A stretch of DNA of 64,000 nt, taken from Streptomyces sp. SID8352 (GTDB taxonomy: Bacteria; Actinomycetota; Actinomycetes; Streptomycetales; Streptomycetaceae). This document shows positions 32,213-40,382 of the stretch, one piece after another (position 1 is the first letter of the stretch; every line of letters begins with the position of its first letter). The notes beneath the pieces were generated by a model, which saw nothing but the letters and a program-made list of their open reading frames with translations, was not told the DNA's origin and ran no database searches. Location of the stretch: contig NZ_WWGX01000006.1 in the NCBI RefSeq assembly GCF_009862265.1, forward strand, positions 286,644 through 350,643. Reading direction: 5' to 3'. The position numbers were made by a program, and so were the translations under genes.

Positions 32213-32497
32213 TTGAGTGTGCGCTACCACCTGAGAGACCTGGACACCTTCAAAAAGATCATGGAAAGCCCAGGTCAGGGCATCCCATACACCGTCCGCT
32301 CCCTGGCGGATGCATCCGGAGTGTCCCGCTCCCAGATCGGGCGCCTGCTCACCGGAGACATCGACAAACTGGACGTCCTCGATGCCCACGCCATATCGGA
32401 GGCACTCGGTGTCGCCGTACTGGTGCTTTTCATACCCCCGGTGACACCAAAATCGGGACACCGTGACAGCGAACACAACATCATCAGGAAGGAGTAG
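32213..32497 (+). CDS. Cro/C1-type HTH protein
   Basis: A 94-residue protein. The TTG at 32213 is preferred because AAGGAGG lies 5 nt upstream; a GTG at 32219 would be 11 nt away. Residues 26-70 (YTVRSLADASGVSRSQIGRLLTGDIDKLDVLDAHAISEALGV) form a classical XRE helix-turn-helix. The C-terminus is short and charged, so it is a small DNA-binding regulator facing the larger XRE-like gene at 31970. Together they look like a repressor/anti-repressor pair setting integration versus excision. Confidence 0.75.
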   Translation: MSVRYHLRDLDTFKKIMESPGQGIPYTVRSLADASGVSRSQIGRLLTGDIDKLDVLDAHAISEALGVAVLVLFIPPVTPKSGHRDSEHNIIRKE

Positions 32498-32499
32498 CC

Positions 32500-32781
32500 G
32501 TGCCCAGGAAGCCCAAGAAGCCCGTACCGCCGCCCGCCGGATACCTCTGGACGCCCGACGCCGCCCGCAGGATCGGGCTCAGCGTCAAGACGCTCTGGAA
32601 CTACCGCGCCCTCGGCCGTGGGCCCACGAGCAAGCCCATCGGCCGCAAGCTCGCCTGGCCGATCGAAGACCTCGACGCCTGGCTCGACGCAGAGATGAAC
32701 CCCAAGCCGGACGCCGACCGCGCCCACGAGTCCAGGCCGGCGGAGCCGCGAGTGCGCCGAGGTTCCCGCGCCGCTGCTTGA
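32500..32781 (+). CDS. Excisionase/MerR-like HTH DNA-binding protein
   Basis: A 93-residue protein; the GTG at 32500 has AAGGAG 7 nt upstream and lies 2 bp after the Cro-like stop. PPAGYLWTPDAARRIGLSVKTLWNYRALGRGPTSKPIGRKLAWPIEDLDAWLDAEM (about 11-66) is the winged-helix fold of the excisionase/AlpA family: HTH, then RxLxWxxxDLDxWL. Such proteins assist integrase in excision or act as small activators. It is the better candidate for the directionality factor of this element; a second such protein is at 54836. Confidence 0.75.
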   Translation: MPRKPKKPVPPPAGYLWTPDAARRIGLSVKTLWNYRALGRGPTSKPIGRKLAWPIEDLDAWLDAEMNPKPDADRAHESRPAEPRVRRGSRAAA

Positions 32782-32873
32782 TCGGCGACGCAGAGAGGTC
32801 GCCGCGTTCCGCTAAGCCCGCGACGACCTCGTGATCCACACCCACCAGAACACACAGAACAGGAGCGTGGACC

Positions 32874-33257
32874 GTGTCCACATCATTGCAGATCCCGCAG
32901 GTCCAGCATCTGTCGGTCCTCGACCGACATGCCGCACGTGAGCGGAACGAGCTCAACTACGCCAGCACGGTCACGTACCACGGGCTCCCGGACTCCAGGC
33001 ACATCGCCGTCCAGGCGACGGAGGACGCGGTGCTGGTGACGGCGACGGATATCGACGTTCTCGGCGAGTGGCTGTACGTCCAGGGCGGGTCGATCACCAC
33101 GGTGAACCTGCCGTCGGGTCAGACGGTTTGGACGCTGCACACGAAGACGTGGACGGACTCGCCGGTGAAGTTCCCGGAGGTCCCGGTGCATCTGTCGGTG
33201 GTCCTGCCGACGGGCGAGCAGGTCATGCACGAGATCGCTTCGGCGGTGGCCGCGTGA
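32874..33257 (+). CDS. Hypothetical protein
   Basis: A 127-residue acidic protein; the GTG at 32874 follows AGGAGC. The sequence is beta-rich (DSRHIAVQATEDAVLVTATDIDVLGEWLYVQGGSITTV) with no HTH, metal or membrane motif. The stop overlaps the next start (GTGA), beginning a run of coupled genes to 35697. It is a typical early-region protein of Streptomyces phages and conjugative elements; function unknown. Confidence 0.6.
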   Translation: MSTSLQIPQVQHLSVLDRHAARERNELNYASTVTYHGLPDSRHIAVQATEDAVLVTATDIDVLGEWLYVQGGSITTVNLPSGQTVWTLHTKTWTDSPVKFPEVPVHLSVVLPTGEQVMHEIASAVAA

Positions 33258-34132
33258 GCGCCAAGCGGTGGAACGCGAGCTACCCGGTCGGCACCCCGGT
33301 GTTCGCCTACCCGGGCTTCCGCCCGGAGGACGCCTCGGACGCCCGCCGGCTGGTCACCCGTACCCGGACCGCAGCCCAGCAGTCGTCCAGCGGCGACCCC
33401 GTGGTCTGGGTCGAGGGGGAGGGCTCCTACATCGTCCTGACCCACGTCGACCCGGTCACGGAGGCCGAGTGGGAGAAGGCACGAGCGGCCGGAGACGGGG
33501 GTGGCCGCGTGAACATCTCCCCTGTCTACTGCCCCGACACGTCGTGCTTCTGGTCGGTGCACGGTATCCCCGACGTGTACGCAGAGGCCCGCGCCTACCA
33601 CCTGTCCTCGCATCGGGCGGAGGAGCACGGCGAGCCGCTGACGGCTGAGCAGGTCGCCTACGCAAAGCGTGTCGGGCACCCGCTGCCGAACAGCCTGGAC
33701 ACCGCAGCGGAGAAGCACGACGGCCAGCCCGTGGACTCGGCGCCGAGCCGCACTGTCCTGGACCGTGCGCGGCACGCCCTCACTGCCCGCATGACCAACG
33801 CTGGCCTTCGCGTCGCCCTGGAGAGCGTCACCGCCCACGCGGCCAGGCTGGAGGCGGAGCGGCACACCACGAACGAGGCCCTCTCCGAAGCGGTCGAGGC
33901 ACTGCACGCAGACCCGGACCAGACCGCCGAGGCCCCGCCACGTGACGACGACGCCTCGGACAACCGACGCCGCCTCTACCTCGACGGCAAGGGCACCGCC
34001 TGGATCTCGCTCTACCACGACGACGGCACCGAATGGATCGTGCCCGTACAGGGCGAGGTCGCCATCGAGCGGGACGCCCGGCACGTCGCCGACGAGACCG
34101 GCTCCCTCCGCGAGATCGGCAGGTGCTGGTGA
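33254..34132 (+). CDS. Hypothetical protein, element early operon
   Basis: A 292-residue soluble protein; the GTG at 33254 overlaps the preceding stop. The N-terminal 70 residues (YPVGTPVFAYPGFRPEDASDARRLVTRTRT... VVWVEGEGSYIVLTHVDPV) form one compact domain, the middle (about 170-240) is helical and charged, and the C-terminus holds a beta-rich stretch WISLYHDDGTEWIVPVQGEV. No enzyme motif is recognised. It is coupled to both neighbours. Confidence 0.55.
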   Translation: MSAKRWNASYPVGTPVFAYPGFRPEDASDARRLVTRTRTAAQQSSSGDPVVWVEGEGSYIVLTHVDPVTEAEWEKARAAGDGGGRVNISPVYCPDTSCFWSVHGIPDVYAEARAYHLSSHRAEEHGEPLTAEQVAYAKRVGHPLPNSLDTAAEKHDGQPVDSAPSRTVLDRARHALTARMTNAGLRVALESVTAHAARLEAERHTTNEALSEAVEALHADPDQTAEAPPRDDDASDNRRRLYLDGKGTAWISLYHDDGTEWIVPVQGEVAIERDARHVADETGSLREIGRCW

Positions 34133-34890
34133 TGACCCGCTGGTACCCGCGCGAGCACTGCAAGCGAGGCGGAATCCACCCGCCCCGCACGTCCGTCAAC
34201 CGCATCGGCGGCCCCTCCTCCGCAATGCGACGGCAGGAACAGCGCATCCACGACAAGGAGATCCTCGCCAACTACGTCCAGCTCAAGCCCAACACCCTCG
34301 TCATCTGGGACCGGCAGCCCTACCGGATCATCGAACTCGCCGAACGCCCCCACGACCTGTGGGGCGACAAGCACGAAATGCGGTATGCCACCGCCCTAGA
34401 GCACTGGGACCGCTACCCGCACGGAGAACGCCCCGAGAAGGCCACGTGGGACGGACGACCCTACGTCTTCGTTCTCCAGCCCGACGGCAAGCCCCACGAG
34501 AAGCCACTCCACCTCATCGGCCCGGCCAACCACCCGTGGAATGTGCTGCCCGAGCACTACATGGTCTGCGCCTCCTGCGGCGAGCTCCCGCCCTGCCGCC
34601 AGGAGGAAGCCGAACGGTACGCAGACCGCCAGGCCGCCCAAGCGGAAGTCCTCATGGACATCCCGCCCGGACACTGCCTCGGCTGCGGCGAACACATCAC
34701 CACCCGCCAGCACGCCACCCGCTTCCCCGGCCCCAACCTCTGGCGTCCCGACCTGCCCGACAACTCTGCCGTCTTCCACGCCCGCCAGGAGTGCTCCACC
34801 CCACGCGAGAAGTACCGCGAGCAGTGGGAAGCCCGCGGCGGAATGAACGAGCAGCCCAACCTCTTCGCAGACGAGGAGTCCGACCGATGA
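34132..34890 (+). CDS. Hypothetical protein with zinc-binding CxxC clusters
   Basis: A 252-residue protein; the ATG at 34132 overlaps the preceding TGA. It has two candidate zinc-binding motifs in the C-terminal half: CASCGELPPC and GHCLGCGEHI, separated by a charged helix. The N-terminal half (IRHDKEIL-like HDKEILANYVQLKPNTLVIWDRQPYRIIEL) is predicted alpha/beta. It is coupled by ATGA to the next gene. Such zinc-ribbon proteins are frequent in actinophage early regions; role unknown. Confidence 0.55.
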   Translation: MTRWYPREHCKRGGIHPPRTSVNRIGGPSSAMRRQEQRIHDKEILANYVQLKPNTLVIWDRQPYRIIELAERPHDLWGDKHEMRYATALEHWDRYPHGERPEKATWDGRPYVFVLQPDGKPHEKPLHLIGPANHPWNVLPEHYMVCASCGELPPCRQEEAERYADRQAAQAEVLMDIPPGHCLGCGEHITTRQHATRFPGPNLWRPDLPDNSAVFHARQECSTPREKYREQWEARGGMNEQPNLFADEESDR

Positions 34891-35123
34891 GCGCCCACCG
34901 CGACCGCCAGAACCGACTCCTCGACGCCATCCGCACCCACGGCGGCACCTGGAACACCAGCAGCGTCCTCGACCTCTACAAGCTGACCGACCCCGGCGTC
35001 GTCTGCCGCCACACCGCCCGCCGCGACCTCGACGTCCTCCACCGAACCGGGCACCTCACCGTCATCAACGAGCCCAACAACCGCCACTACGAACTGTCGG
35101 TCCGGCACCGGGCGGCGGCGTGA
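34887..35123 (+). CDS. Small winged-HTH-like protein
   Basis: A 78-residue protein; the ATG overlaps the upstream stop. RQNRLLDAIRTHGGTWNTSSVLDLYKLT, followed by RHTARRDLDVLHRTGHLTVINEPNNRHYEL, reads as a winged helix-turn-helix: three helices, then a beta-hairpin wing, seen in small phage regulators. It is encoded in the middle of the early operon. The target is unknown. Confidence 0.6.
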   Translation: MSAHRDRQNRLLDAIRTHGGTWNTSSVLDLYKLTDPGVVCRHTARRDLDVLHRTGHLTVINEPNNRHYELSVRHRAAA

Positions 35124-35302
35124 TGTCCCTCCTGGACCTCCCCACCACCCGCACCGACGCCGACCCCCTCGTCGTCCCCGGACTCCTCACCGCCCTCGGC
35201 CTCGTACCCCGCCGAACCCCCACCCGGACCACCCCTCACCTCATCGACGCCATCCTCTCCGGCCAAGCAGACATACCCGCCGACCTCGGAGCAGACCAAT
35301 GA
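35120..35302 (+). CDS. Small hypothetical protein
   Basis: A 60-residue protein starting at a GTG (or ATG one codon later) that overlaps the preceding stop and ends 4 bp into the next gene. The sequence (MSLLDLPTTRTDADPLVVPGLLTALGLVPRR) has no recognisable motif. It is supported only by the coupled gene order and coding-type base composition. Confidence 0.45.
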   Translation: MMSLLDLPTTRTDADPLVVPGLLTALGLVPRRTPTRTTPHLIDAILSGQADIPADLGADQ

Positions 35303-35697
35303 ACATCACCACCCGCCTCACCCGCCGGCGCAAGCCGAACCCGCTCCACGACGAGAACCGCAAGCTCCGCGCCCAGCTCGTCGGCGCGGCCAAGGCCATC
35401 GGCGAGGTCGAGAAGAAGTACACGACGGTCAGCGAACACCTGGCCGAGTCGCAGGAGACCGTCGTCAGCCAGCAGGCCACGATCGACGACCTCACCGCCG
35501 AACGCGACGACCTCCACGAACAGCTCGCCTACCTCCGGGAGCGGTTCGCCCCCCAGCTCGCCGACGAAGCCAACGCCCTGGCGGTCGCCGTCCCCCGCAT
35601 GGTCCGCGACATCAGCAACCCCGCCGACCAGGCCACCGAACCCATCCGCGTCATCACCCTCCGCCAGGCCCACACCCCACCCGACCCGGCCGCATGA
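35299..35697 (+). CDS. Coiled-coil hypothetical protein
   Basis: A 132-residue protein; the ATG overlaps the previous stop. Residues 18-90 (ENRKLRAQLVGAAKAIGEVEKKYTTVSEHLAESQETVVSQQATIDDLTAERDDLHEQL) form a long heptad coiled coil, so it is probably an oligomeric scaffold. No catalytic motif. It ends the coupled run that began at 32874; a perfect hairpin follows 4 bp later. Confidence 0.55.
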   Translation: MNITTRLTRRRKPNPLHDENRKLRAQLVGAAKAIGEVEKKYTTVSEHLAESQETVVSQQATIDDLTAERDDLHEQLAYLRERFAPQLADEANALAVAVPRMVRDISNPADQATEPIRVITLRQAHTPPDPAA

Positions 35698-35700
35698 CCC

Positions 35701-35739
35701 GCCGTCCCGGCCGGATGACCAACGGCCAGCCGGGACGGC
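35701..35739. terminator. 11-bp perfect intergenic stem-loop
   Basis: GCCGTCCCGGC (35701-35711) pairs with GCCGGGACGGC (35729-35739). It begins 4 bp after the coiled-coil gene stop and precedes the CAGGAGAA ribosome site of the next gene. It may be a terminator or RNA-processing hairpin, one of a recurrent set in this element. Confidence 0.55.
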
Positions 35740-35806
35740 GCCCAACAGGAACGCCCTATCGAGCGAATCGGAGGGCACCCCACCACTGCATCTCAGGAGA
35801 ACAAGC

Positions 35807-36232
35807 GTGATCGAGTCCTACGAAGCCCAGGTGAAGCGGGTCGCCGCACTGCGCCAGTACGAGCGCATCGCTAGGGCCCACACCGCCGGGGAAGCCAGCG
35901 ACCTGGACCGTGCGACGGCGCGACAGGCGGCTCTCGATGCTGGTGCCGACAACAACTCCCTGCACTGCGCTGTCACCGGGTTCATCCCCGAGAGGATCCG
36001 CATCAGCGACTACCCGCACCCGGTCGGCGCGATCGTGGAAGGTACGGGCGGCCTGCACACCGTGGTTGACCGCGGCGGATGGGCGTTCTTCGCCTGCTGC
36101 ACGATGCACCACGAGCAGGGCCGGGCCAACGGCTACTACCCGCAGTTGAGCCATGGCCGTCACCTCGCGAGGGTCAAGCCCGTGGACGTTGACAGCTACG
36201 AATGCCCATTCCCCAACGGCTTCTTCGGCTGA
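35807..36232 (+). CDS. Hypothetical protein
   Basis: A 141-residue soluble protein; the GTG at 35807 follows CAGGAGAA. It has a charged N-terminal helix (MIESYEAQVKRVAALRQYERIAR) and a C-terminal half with Cys-Cys-Thr-Met-His-His (FFACCTMHHEQG) and YECPFPNG, suggestive of metal binding but not a known finger. No family recognised. Confidence 0.5.
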   Translation: MIESYEAQVKRVAALRQYERIARAHTAGEASDLDRATARQAALDAGADNNSLHCAVTGFIPERIRISDYPHPVGAIVEGTGGLHTVVDRGGWAFFACCTMHHEQGRANGYYPQLSHGRHLARVKPVDVDSYECPFPNGFFG

Positions 36233-36284
36233 CCCACAACCTCAGAGCGGTCGCGGGTGCTCCCCTCGCGCTGCGGCATCCGAA

Positions 36285-36329
36285 GGGCCGCCGCCCCGCG
36301 GCACCTCTCCGTCAAACAGGCGGCGGCCC
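36285..36329. terminator. 11-bp perfect intergenic stem-loop
   Basis: GGGCCGCCGCC (36285-36295) pairs with GGCGGCGGCCC (36319-36329) around a 23-nt loop in the 125-bp spacer before the gene at 36358. It is part of the recurrent hairpin set. Confidence 0.5.
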
Positions 36330-36357
36330 GCCATCCGCACACTCGAAAGTAGACCCC

Positions 36358-36696
36358 ATGACCACCACAAACCACACCATCCCGGCTGAAGTCGCAGCCC
36401 ACGTCCTCTCTCACTTCGGCCGCGGCGGCTACCCGGCCAGCGACTGGACCGAAGCCCTGATCAGCCTCATCGACCGCGCCGACATGGTCCATCGGGCCAA
36501 GCTCTGCACCGCGTTCCCCGCCTACGGGGCAGCGATCGCCCTCGCCAAGTACGACCAGAACGGGATCACCGTCCTCCGGCAGCTCACCGGCCAGAAGGCC
36601 ACCGGCCTCCTCTGCACCAACTGCGGCGGCAACGCCGGACCCTTCAACCTCACCACCGGCCAGTGCGAGAACTGCGCGGACGGGAACCAGCAGTGA
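36358..36696 (+). CDS. Small hypothetical protein with C-terminal zinc-finger-like motif
   Basis: A 112-residue protein starting at 36358. Its first 80 residues are helical (IPAEVAAHVLSHFGRGGYPASDWTEALISLIDRADM...). The C-terminus LLCTNCGGNAGPFNLTTGQCENC holds CxxC-x14-CxxC, a zinc ribbon. The stop overlaps the start of the exonuclease gene (GTGA), so it may belong to the recombination module. Function unknown. Confidence 0.6.
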   Translation: MTTTNHTIPAEVAAHVLSHFGRGGYPASDWTEALISLIDRADMVHRAKLCTAFPAYGAAIALAKYDQNGITVLRQLTGQKATGLLCTNCGGNAGPFNLTTGQCENCADGNQQ

Positions 36697-37556
36697 CCGC
36701 GGCCGTCGAAGTCGAGGCCCCCCAGGTGGTCAACGGTCTGCCCGCCGAGGCCTACCACGCCGACAAGACGTCGATCTCCTCCACCGGGCTCCGCGCGCTC
36801 CTCGCCCCCGGCTGCCCGGCCCAGTTCAAGTACGACCGCGACCACCCGGCGTCACCGAAGAAGGAGTTCGACCTCGGGAACGCCGCCCACCTGTACGTGC
36901 TGGGCGAGGGCCCCGACCTGGAAGTCATCGACTTCCCGGACTGGCGGAAGAAGGACGCCCAGGTCCAGCGTGACGGGGCGTACCTCGCGGGCAAGGTACC
37001 GCTGCTGACCAAGGACCACGACGTGGTCCTTGCGATGGCCGACGCGATCCGCCAGCACCCCGTCGCTGGCCCCCTGTTCACGCCCGGCAGCGGGGTTGCC
37101 GAACAGTCGATCTACTGGACCGACCGCCGCACCGGAGTCCGCTGCCGCTGCCGACCCGACTGGATGCCCACCCGACAGGACAACGGCCGCCTCGTCGTCG
37201 TCGACTACAAAACCGCAAAAGCCGTAGACGAAGCAGCCCTCGCCAAAGCCGTCTACGACCGCGGCTACCACGCACAAGCCGCCTTCTACCTCGACGGCGT
37301 CAAGGCCGCCGGCCTCCACGGAGACCAGGAACCCGCGTTCATCTTCGTCTTCCAGGCGAAGACCGCCCCGTACCTGGTGCACCTCGTCGAGCTCGACTCC
37401 CCCGCCCTCGCCCTCGGTGCCGACCGCAACGAGCGCGCCCTCCGGATCTACGCCGAGTGCGAGAACACCGGCATCTGGCCCGGATTCAACGACCGCATCA
37501 CCTACCTGCCGCTGCCCGCCTGGGCCGAGCGGCGCGACCAAGAGGAGTACGCGTGA
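36693..37556 (+). CDS. PD-(D/E)XK nuclease-like protein, RecE-type exonuclease
   Basis: A 287-residue protein; the GTG at 36693 overlaps the preceding stop. The N-terminus (NGLPAEAYHADKTSISSTGLRALLAPGCPAQFKYDR) and the nuclease core match the RecE/YqaJ-like PD-(D/E)XK group: CRPDWMP with the metal Asp, then LVVVDYKTAKAVD giving the D-x-K motif, and a Gln/Tyr helix (YHAQAAFYLDGV). It would degrade one strand of duplex DNA ends. The next gene overlaps by 4 bp and is a probable annealing protein, so together they form a phage-type recombination module. Confidence 0.8.
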   Translation: MTAAVEVEAPQVVNGLPAEAYHADKTSISSTGLRALLAPGCPAQFKYDRDHPASPKKEFDLGNAAHLYVLGEGPDLEVIDFPDWRKKDAQVQRDGAYLAGKVPLLTKDHDVVLAMADAIRQHPVAGPLFTPGSGVAEQSIYWTDRRTGVRCRCRPDWMPTRQDNGRLVVVDYKTAKAVDEAALAKAVYDRGYHAQAAFYLDGVKAAGLHGDQEPAFIFVFQAKTAPYLVHLVELDSPALALGADRNERALRIYAECENTGIWPGFNDRITYLPLPAWAERRDQEEYA

Positions 37557-38383
37557 ACCAGCCCATCCCCGTCCCGTCCACCACGGCACCGGCCCGCATC
37601 GGGCAAGGCACCGCCGTCGAACAGTCGAGGGCTGCCGCCGAAGTCCAGGCCGCCGTCGTCGTCGCCCAGCAGTGCCCCCGCAACATCCAGGCCGCCGTCG
37701 CCGAGATGCGCGAGTCCTGCAAGCAGCAGGGCCTCGCCGAGCGCGCCTTCTTCCGCTACTCCCGCGGCGGCCAGACCATCACCGGCGCCTCCGTCCACCT
37801 CGCCCGCGAACTCGCCCGCGTCTGGGGCAACGTCCAGTACGGACTCGTCGAGATGCGCCGCGACGACGACTACGGCCAGTCCGAGATGCAGGCCTTCGCC
37901 TGGGACGTCCAAACCAACTCCCGCAACAGCTCGACGTTCGTCGTCCCGCACCGTCGCGACACAAAGAACGGGCCCAAGCAGCTCACCGACATGCGTGACA
38001 TCTACGAGACGAACGCCAACAACGGTGCCCGCCGTGTCCGCGAAGCCATCTTCGCGATCCTTCCGCCCTGGTTCGTCGAGGAAGCCAAGGAACTGTGCAA
38101 CCAGACCCTGCGCGACGGCGGCGGCAAGCCCCTCGCTCAGCGCGTCGCCGACGCCGTCAAGACGTTCGAGGGCATCGGCATCACCGCCGACCGCATCGAG
38201 AACCGCCTGAACCGGCCGTCCGGGAAGTGGACCGAGCACGACGTCGCCCAGCTGATCGTCATCTACAAGTCGATCCAGCGCGGCGAGGTCACCGCCGAGG
38301 ACGAGTTCCCGGCGCCCCGCGTGTCCGCCGAGGAGCTGACCGGCGGCAAGGCCGACAAGCCGGCCACGGCACCCACCCAGTAG
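37553..38383 (+). CDS. Probable single-strand annealing protein partnering the exonuclease
   Basis: A 276-residue protein starting at a GTG that overlaps the exonuclease stop. The core, AAVVVAQQCPRNIQAAVAEMRESCKQQGLAERAFFRYSRGGQTITGASVHLARELAR... with NNGARRVREAIFAILPPWFVEEA later, belongs to a family widespread in actinophages and always beside a RecE-like nuclease. By position it should act as the RecT/Red-beta analogue, annealing single strands. The fold is not proved by motif; the assignment is from context and remembered family resemblance. Confidence 0.6.
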   Translation: MNQPIPVPSTTAPARIGQGTAVEQSRAAAEVQAAVVVAQQCPRNIQAAVAEMRESCKQQGLAERAFFRYSRGGQTITGASVHLARELARVWGNVQYGLVEMRRDDDYGQSEMQAFAWDVQTNSRNSSTFVVPHRRDTKNGPKQLTDMRDIYETNANNGARRVREAIFAILPPWFVEEAKELCNQTLRDGGGKPLAQRVADAVKTFEGIGITADRIENRLNRPSGKWTEHDVAQLIVIYKSIQRGEVTAEDEFPAPRVSAEELTGGKADKPATAPTQ

Positions 38384-38397
38384 CCCACACCCGCAGA

Positions 38398-38434
38398 CCG
38401 GGGTCCCGCCCGCCGCTAACAGGCGGGGCCCCGG
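38398..38434. terminator. 13-bp intergenic stem-loop (one G-U)
   Basis: CCGGGGTCCCGCC (38398-38410) pairs with GGCGGGGCCCCGG (38422-38434). It lies 14 bp after the annealing-protein stop and is followed at once by the CAGGAGACCACG ribosome site of the gene at 38457. Confidence 0.55.
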
Positions 38435-38456
38435 CCAGATCAGGAGACCACGAAGC

Positions 38457-38981
38457 ATGACCACCGACCAGACCGACACCATGCAGGCGCCGTCCCGCGA
38501 ACTCTTCGACACGCTCCTCGATCGGTGGCAGGAAGTCGCCGACGCCTACAGGAATGACCCGCCGCGCGACGACCTCGACCAGCGGTACGCCGACTACCGG
38601 CACGTCTACCTGCGGAACATCCGCGACCTGCGGCACGTCCTCGACACCGGCCGCATGCCCTGCTCCCTCATGAACGATGGCGAGCGGCGCCGCGGCGACT
38701 GCGGACGCAACCACGAAGACGAGTACGAGGAGCACGGGGAGCTGGACGACGACCCGTGGGCGGCTGACTCAACCCTCGCGTCCCTGGTGGCGTTCCGCAG
38801 GGTCGTCGCTGGCCACCTTGCGGAAATGTTCCTCGGCGGGCCGACCGGCGACCTCTACGAGTGGGCTCGCGGCATCGCCCGGGAGGCGAAGCGGGCGGGC
38901 GTCGACATCGACGACGACATCGTGGCCTGCCTCCGCACCCTCACCCTCGGCACGCACATCGCCGAAGAACCCCCCTTCTAG
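38457..38981 (+). CDS. Hypothetical acidic protein
   Basis: A 174-residue acidic protein; the ATG follows CAGGAGACCACGAAGC. It is mostly helical, with a highly acidic centre (NHEDEYEEHGELDDDPWA) and a helical C-terminal third (LVAFRRVVAGHLAEMFLGG). No catalytic motif is recognised. It is placed between the recombination genes and HTH-type genes; hairpins flank it on both sides, so it may be separately expressed. Confidence 0.55.
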   Translation: MTTDQTDTMQAPSRELFDTLLDRWQEVADAYRNDPPRDDLDQRYADYRHVYLRNIRDLRHVLDTGRMPCSLMNDGERRRGDCGRNHEDEYEEHGELDDDPWAADSTLASLVAFRRVVAGHLAEMFLGGPTGDLYEWARGIAREAKRAGVDIDDDIVACLRTLTLGTHIAEEPPF

Positions 38982-38996
38982 CCCGCACATGCGAAC

Positions 38997-39025
38997 GGCC
39001 GCCCGCGCTCGAATCGCGGGCGGCC
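38997..39025. terminator. 11-bp perfect intergenic stem-loop
   Basis: GGCCGCCCGCG (38997-39007) pairs with CGCGGGCGGCC (39015-39025) around CTCGAAT. The CAGGAGACCACG ribosome site and TTG start of the next gene follow directly. Confidence 0.55.
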
Positions 39026-39044
39026 CCGGGACCAGGAGACCACG

Positions 39045-39455
39045 TTGACCTTCATCCAGCCCGCATTCGACGGCACCGAGATAGCCGCCGCGGCCCCCGC
39101 CAAGTCCCGCCGCATCGTCGACGACTACGAAGCCTGGATCGACGAGGTCTGGCCCTACTACCTCGCCGCCGCCGACACCGGCCTCCCGTTCACCGTGGAC
39201 GAGATCAGCAGAAAACACCACCTGCCCGACCCGCCCCACCCCAAGTCCCAGTGGGGATCACTGCCCGTCCGCCTGCAGAACTACGGAATCATCCGCCACC
39301 ACGACGGCGGCACCTCCGCCCGCGCCCGCCACTCCATGGTCCACGTTTGGATCGGCGTCCCCCCAGCCCACCGCGAAGCCGTCGCTGAGCACCGCCGCGA
39401 AGAACGCGCCACCAAGGCCGCCGCCCGCGCAGCCGAAAAGCAGACCGCAGCGTGA
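39045..39455 (+). CDS. Hypothetical protein, possible DNA-binding, TTG start
   Basis: A 136-residue protein. The TTG at 39045 is preferred because the CAGGAGACCACG site lies just upstream. Residues 30-85 (YEAWIDEVWPYYLAAADTGLPFTVDEISRKHHL... QWGSLPVRLQNYGIIRHHDGG) resemble a winged-helix arrangement, and the C-terminus is a charged helix (REERATKAAARAAEKQ). The family is not identified. Confidence 0.5.
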   Translation: MTFIQPAFDGTEIAAAAPAKSRRIVDDYEAWIDEVWPYYLAAADTGLPFTVDEISRKHHLPDPPHPKSQWGSLPVRLQNYGIIRHHDGGTSARARHSMVHVWIGVPPAHREAVAEHRREERATKAAARAAEKQTAA

Positions 39456-39499
39456 CCCACGCCACCCACCACCGCACACCGCACCCGGAAGGACAAGCC

Positions 39500-40327
39500 G
39501 TGACCACCACCGACAAGCCACTGCCCACCCACGGCTCCCGAGCCCGCTACCTCCGCGGCTGCCACTGCACCCCCTGCCGCACGGCCAACCAGCGGTACTG
39601 CAAGCAGTACCGCGCCAAGACCATCCACCAGCCCGTCCGCATCGACGCTACCCCCGTCCGCGAACGACTCCAGGAATGGGTCAACCAGGGCTACAGCCAA
39701 AGCCAGATCACCGACGCCACCGGCAAACAGTCCGGCGACATCTCCAAACTCCTCCAAGGCCAACGCACCATCGCCCCCCGCGTCGCCGCCCGCATCCTCC
39801 GTTCCCCGGGCCCGACGGGCATCCCCGCGAACGCCCGCATCGACGCAACCGGAACCATCCGCCGCGGCCGAGCCCTCCACGCCATCGGCTACCCCATCTA
39901 TCTGATCGCCGCAGGGGTGCCCACCGCGGCCAACCACCTCGGCCGGCTCCTCGAACGCGAGCCGGCCACCGTCTCCGCCGCCACCGCCCAAGGCATGACC
40001 GCCCTCTACAAGCGGTGGATCGGAAGGCCCGGACCCTCCCACTTCGCCATCCACGACGCCCGCCGCCGCGGCTGGCACGGGCCCCTCGCCTGGGACGACA
40101 TCGACAACCCCGACGAGCAGCCCGACACCGACCAGACCGACGAACTCGAACTCAAACGACACGAACTCGCCGCCATCCACCGCGCCGAGATCGAACACCT
40201 CGCCAGCTTCAACCTCTCCACCAACGAGATCGCCCGCCGGCTCAACCTCGGCATCTCCACCGTCAACGCCATCGTCCGCGAACTCCACGGCCACGAACGA
40301 CGCCCCCGGAACAACACCGCCGCCTAG
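39500..40327 (+). CDS. HTH protein with N-terminal Cys cluster
   Basis: A 275-residue protein. The GTG at 39500 has GGAAGG 7 nt upstream and is preferred over an upstream GTG at 39452. The start, HGSRARYLRGCHCTPCRTANQRYCKQYRA, is a CxCxxC motif met in many actinophage regulators. A first HTH lies near residues 75-100 (GYSQSQITDATGKQSGDISKLLQG) and a second at the C-terminus (LSTNEIARRLNLGISTVNAIVREL, LuxR-like). It probably regulates element genes. It ends at a terminator shared with the leftward gene at 40383. Confidence 0.6.
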   Translation: MTTTDKPLPTHGSRARYLRGCHCTPCRTANQRYCKQYRAKTIHQPVRIDATPVRERLQEWVNQGYSQSQITDATGKQSGDISKLLQGQRTIAPRVAARILRSPGPTGIPANARIDATGTIRRGRALHAIGYPIYLIAAGVPTAANHLGRLLEREPATVSAATAQGMTALYKRWIGRPGPSHFAIHDARRRGWHGPLAWDDIDNPDEQPDTDQTDELELKRHELAAIHRAEIEHLASFNLSTNEIARRLNLGISTVNAIVRELHGHERRPRNNTAA

Positions 40328-40340
40328 CCCGCACGACAAA

Positions 40341-40360
40341 GGCCCCGCGGAAGCGGGGCC
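40341..40360. terminator. Bidirectional 8-bp hairpin with GGAA tetraloop
   Basis: GGCCCCGC (40341-40348) pairs with GCGGGGCC (40353-40360) around GGAA. It sits in the 55-bp spacer between convergent genes. Confidence 0.7.
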
Positions 40361-40382
40361 CGGAAGGAGAGGGGGAGGGATG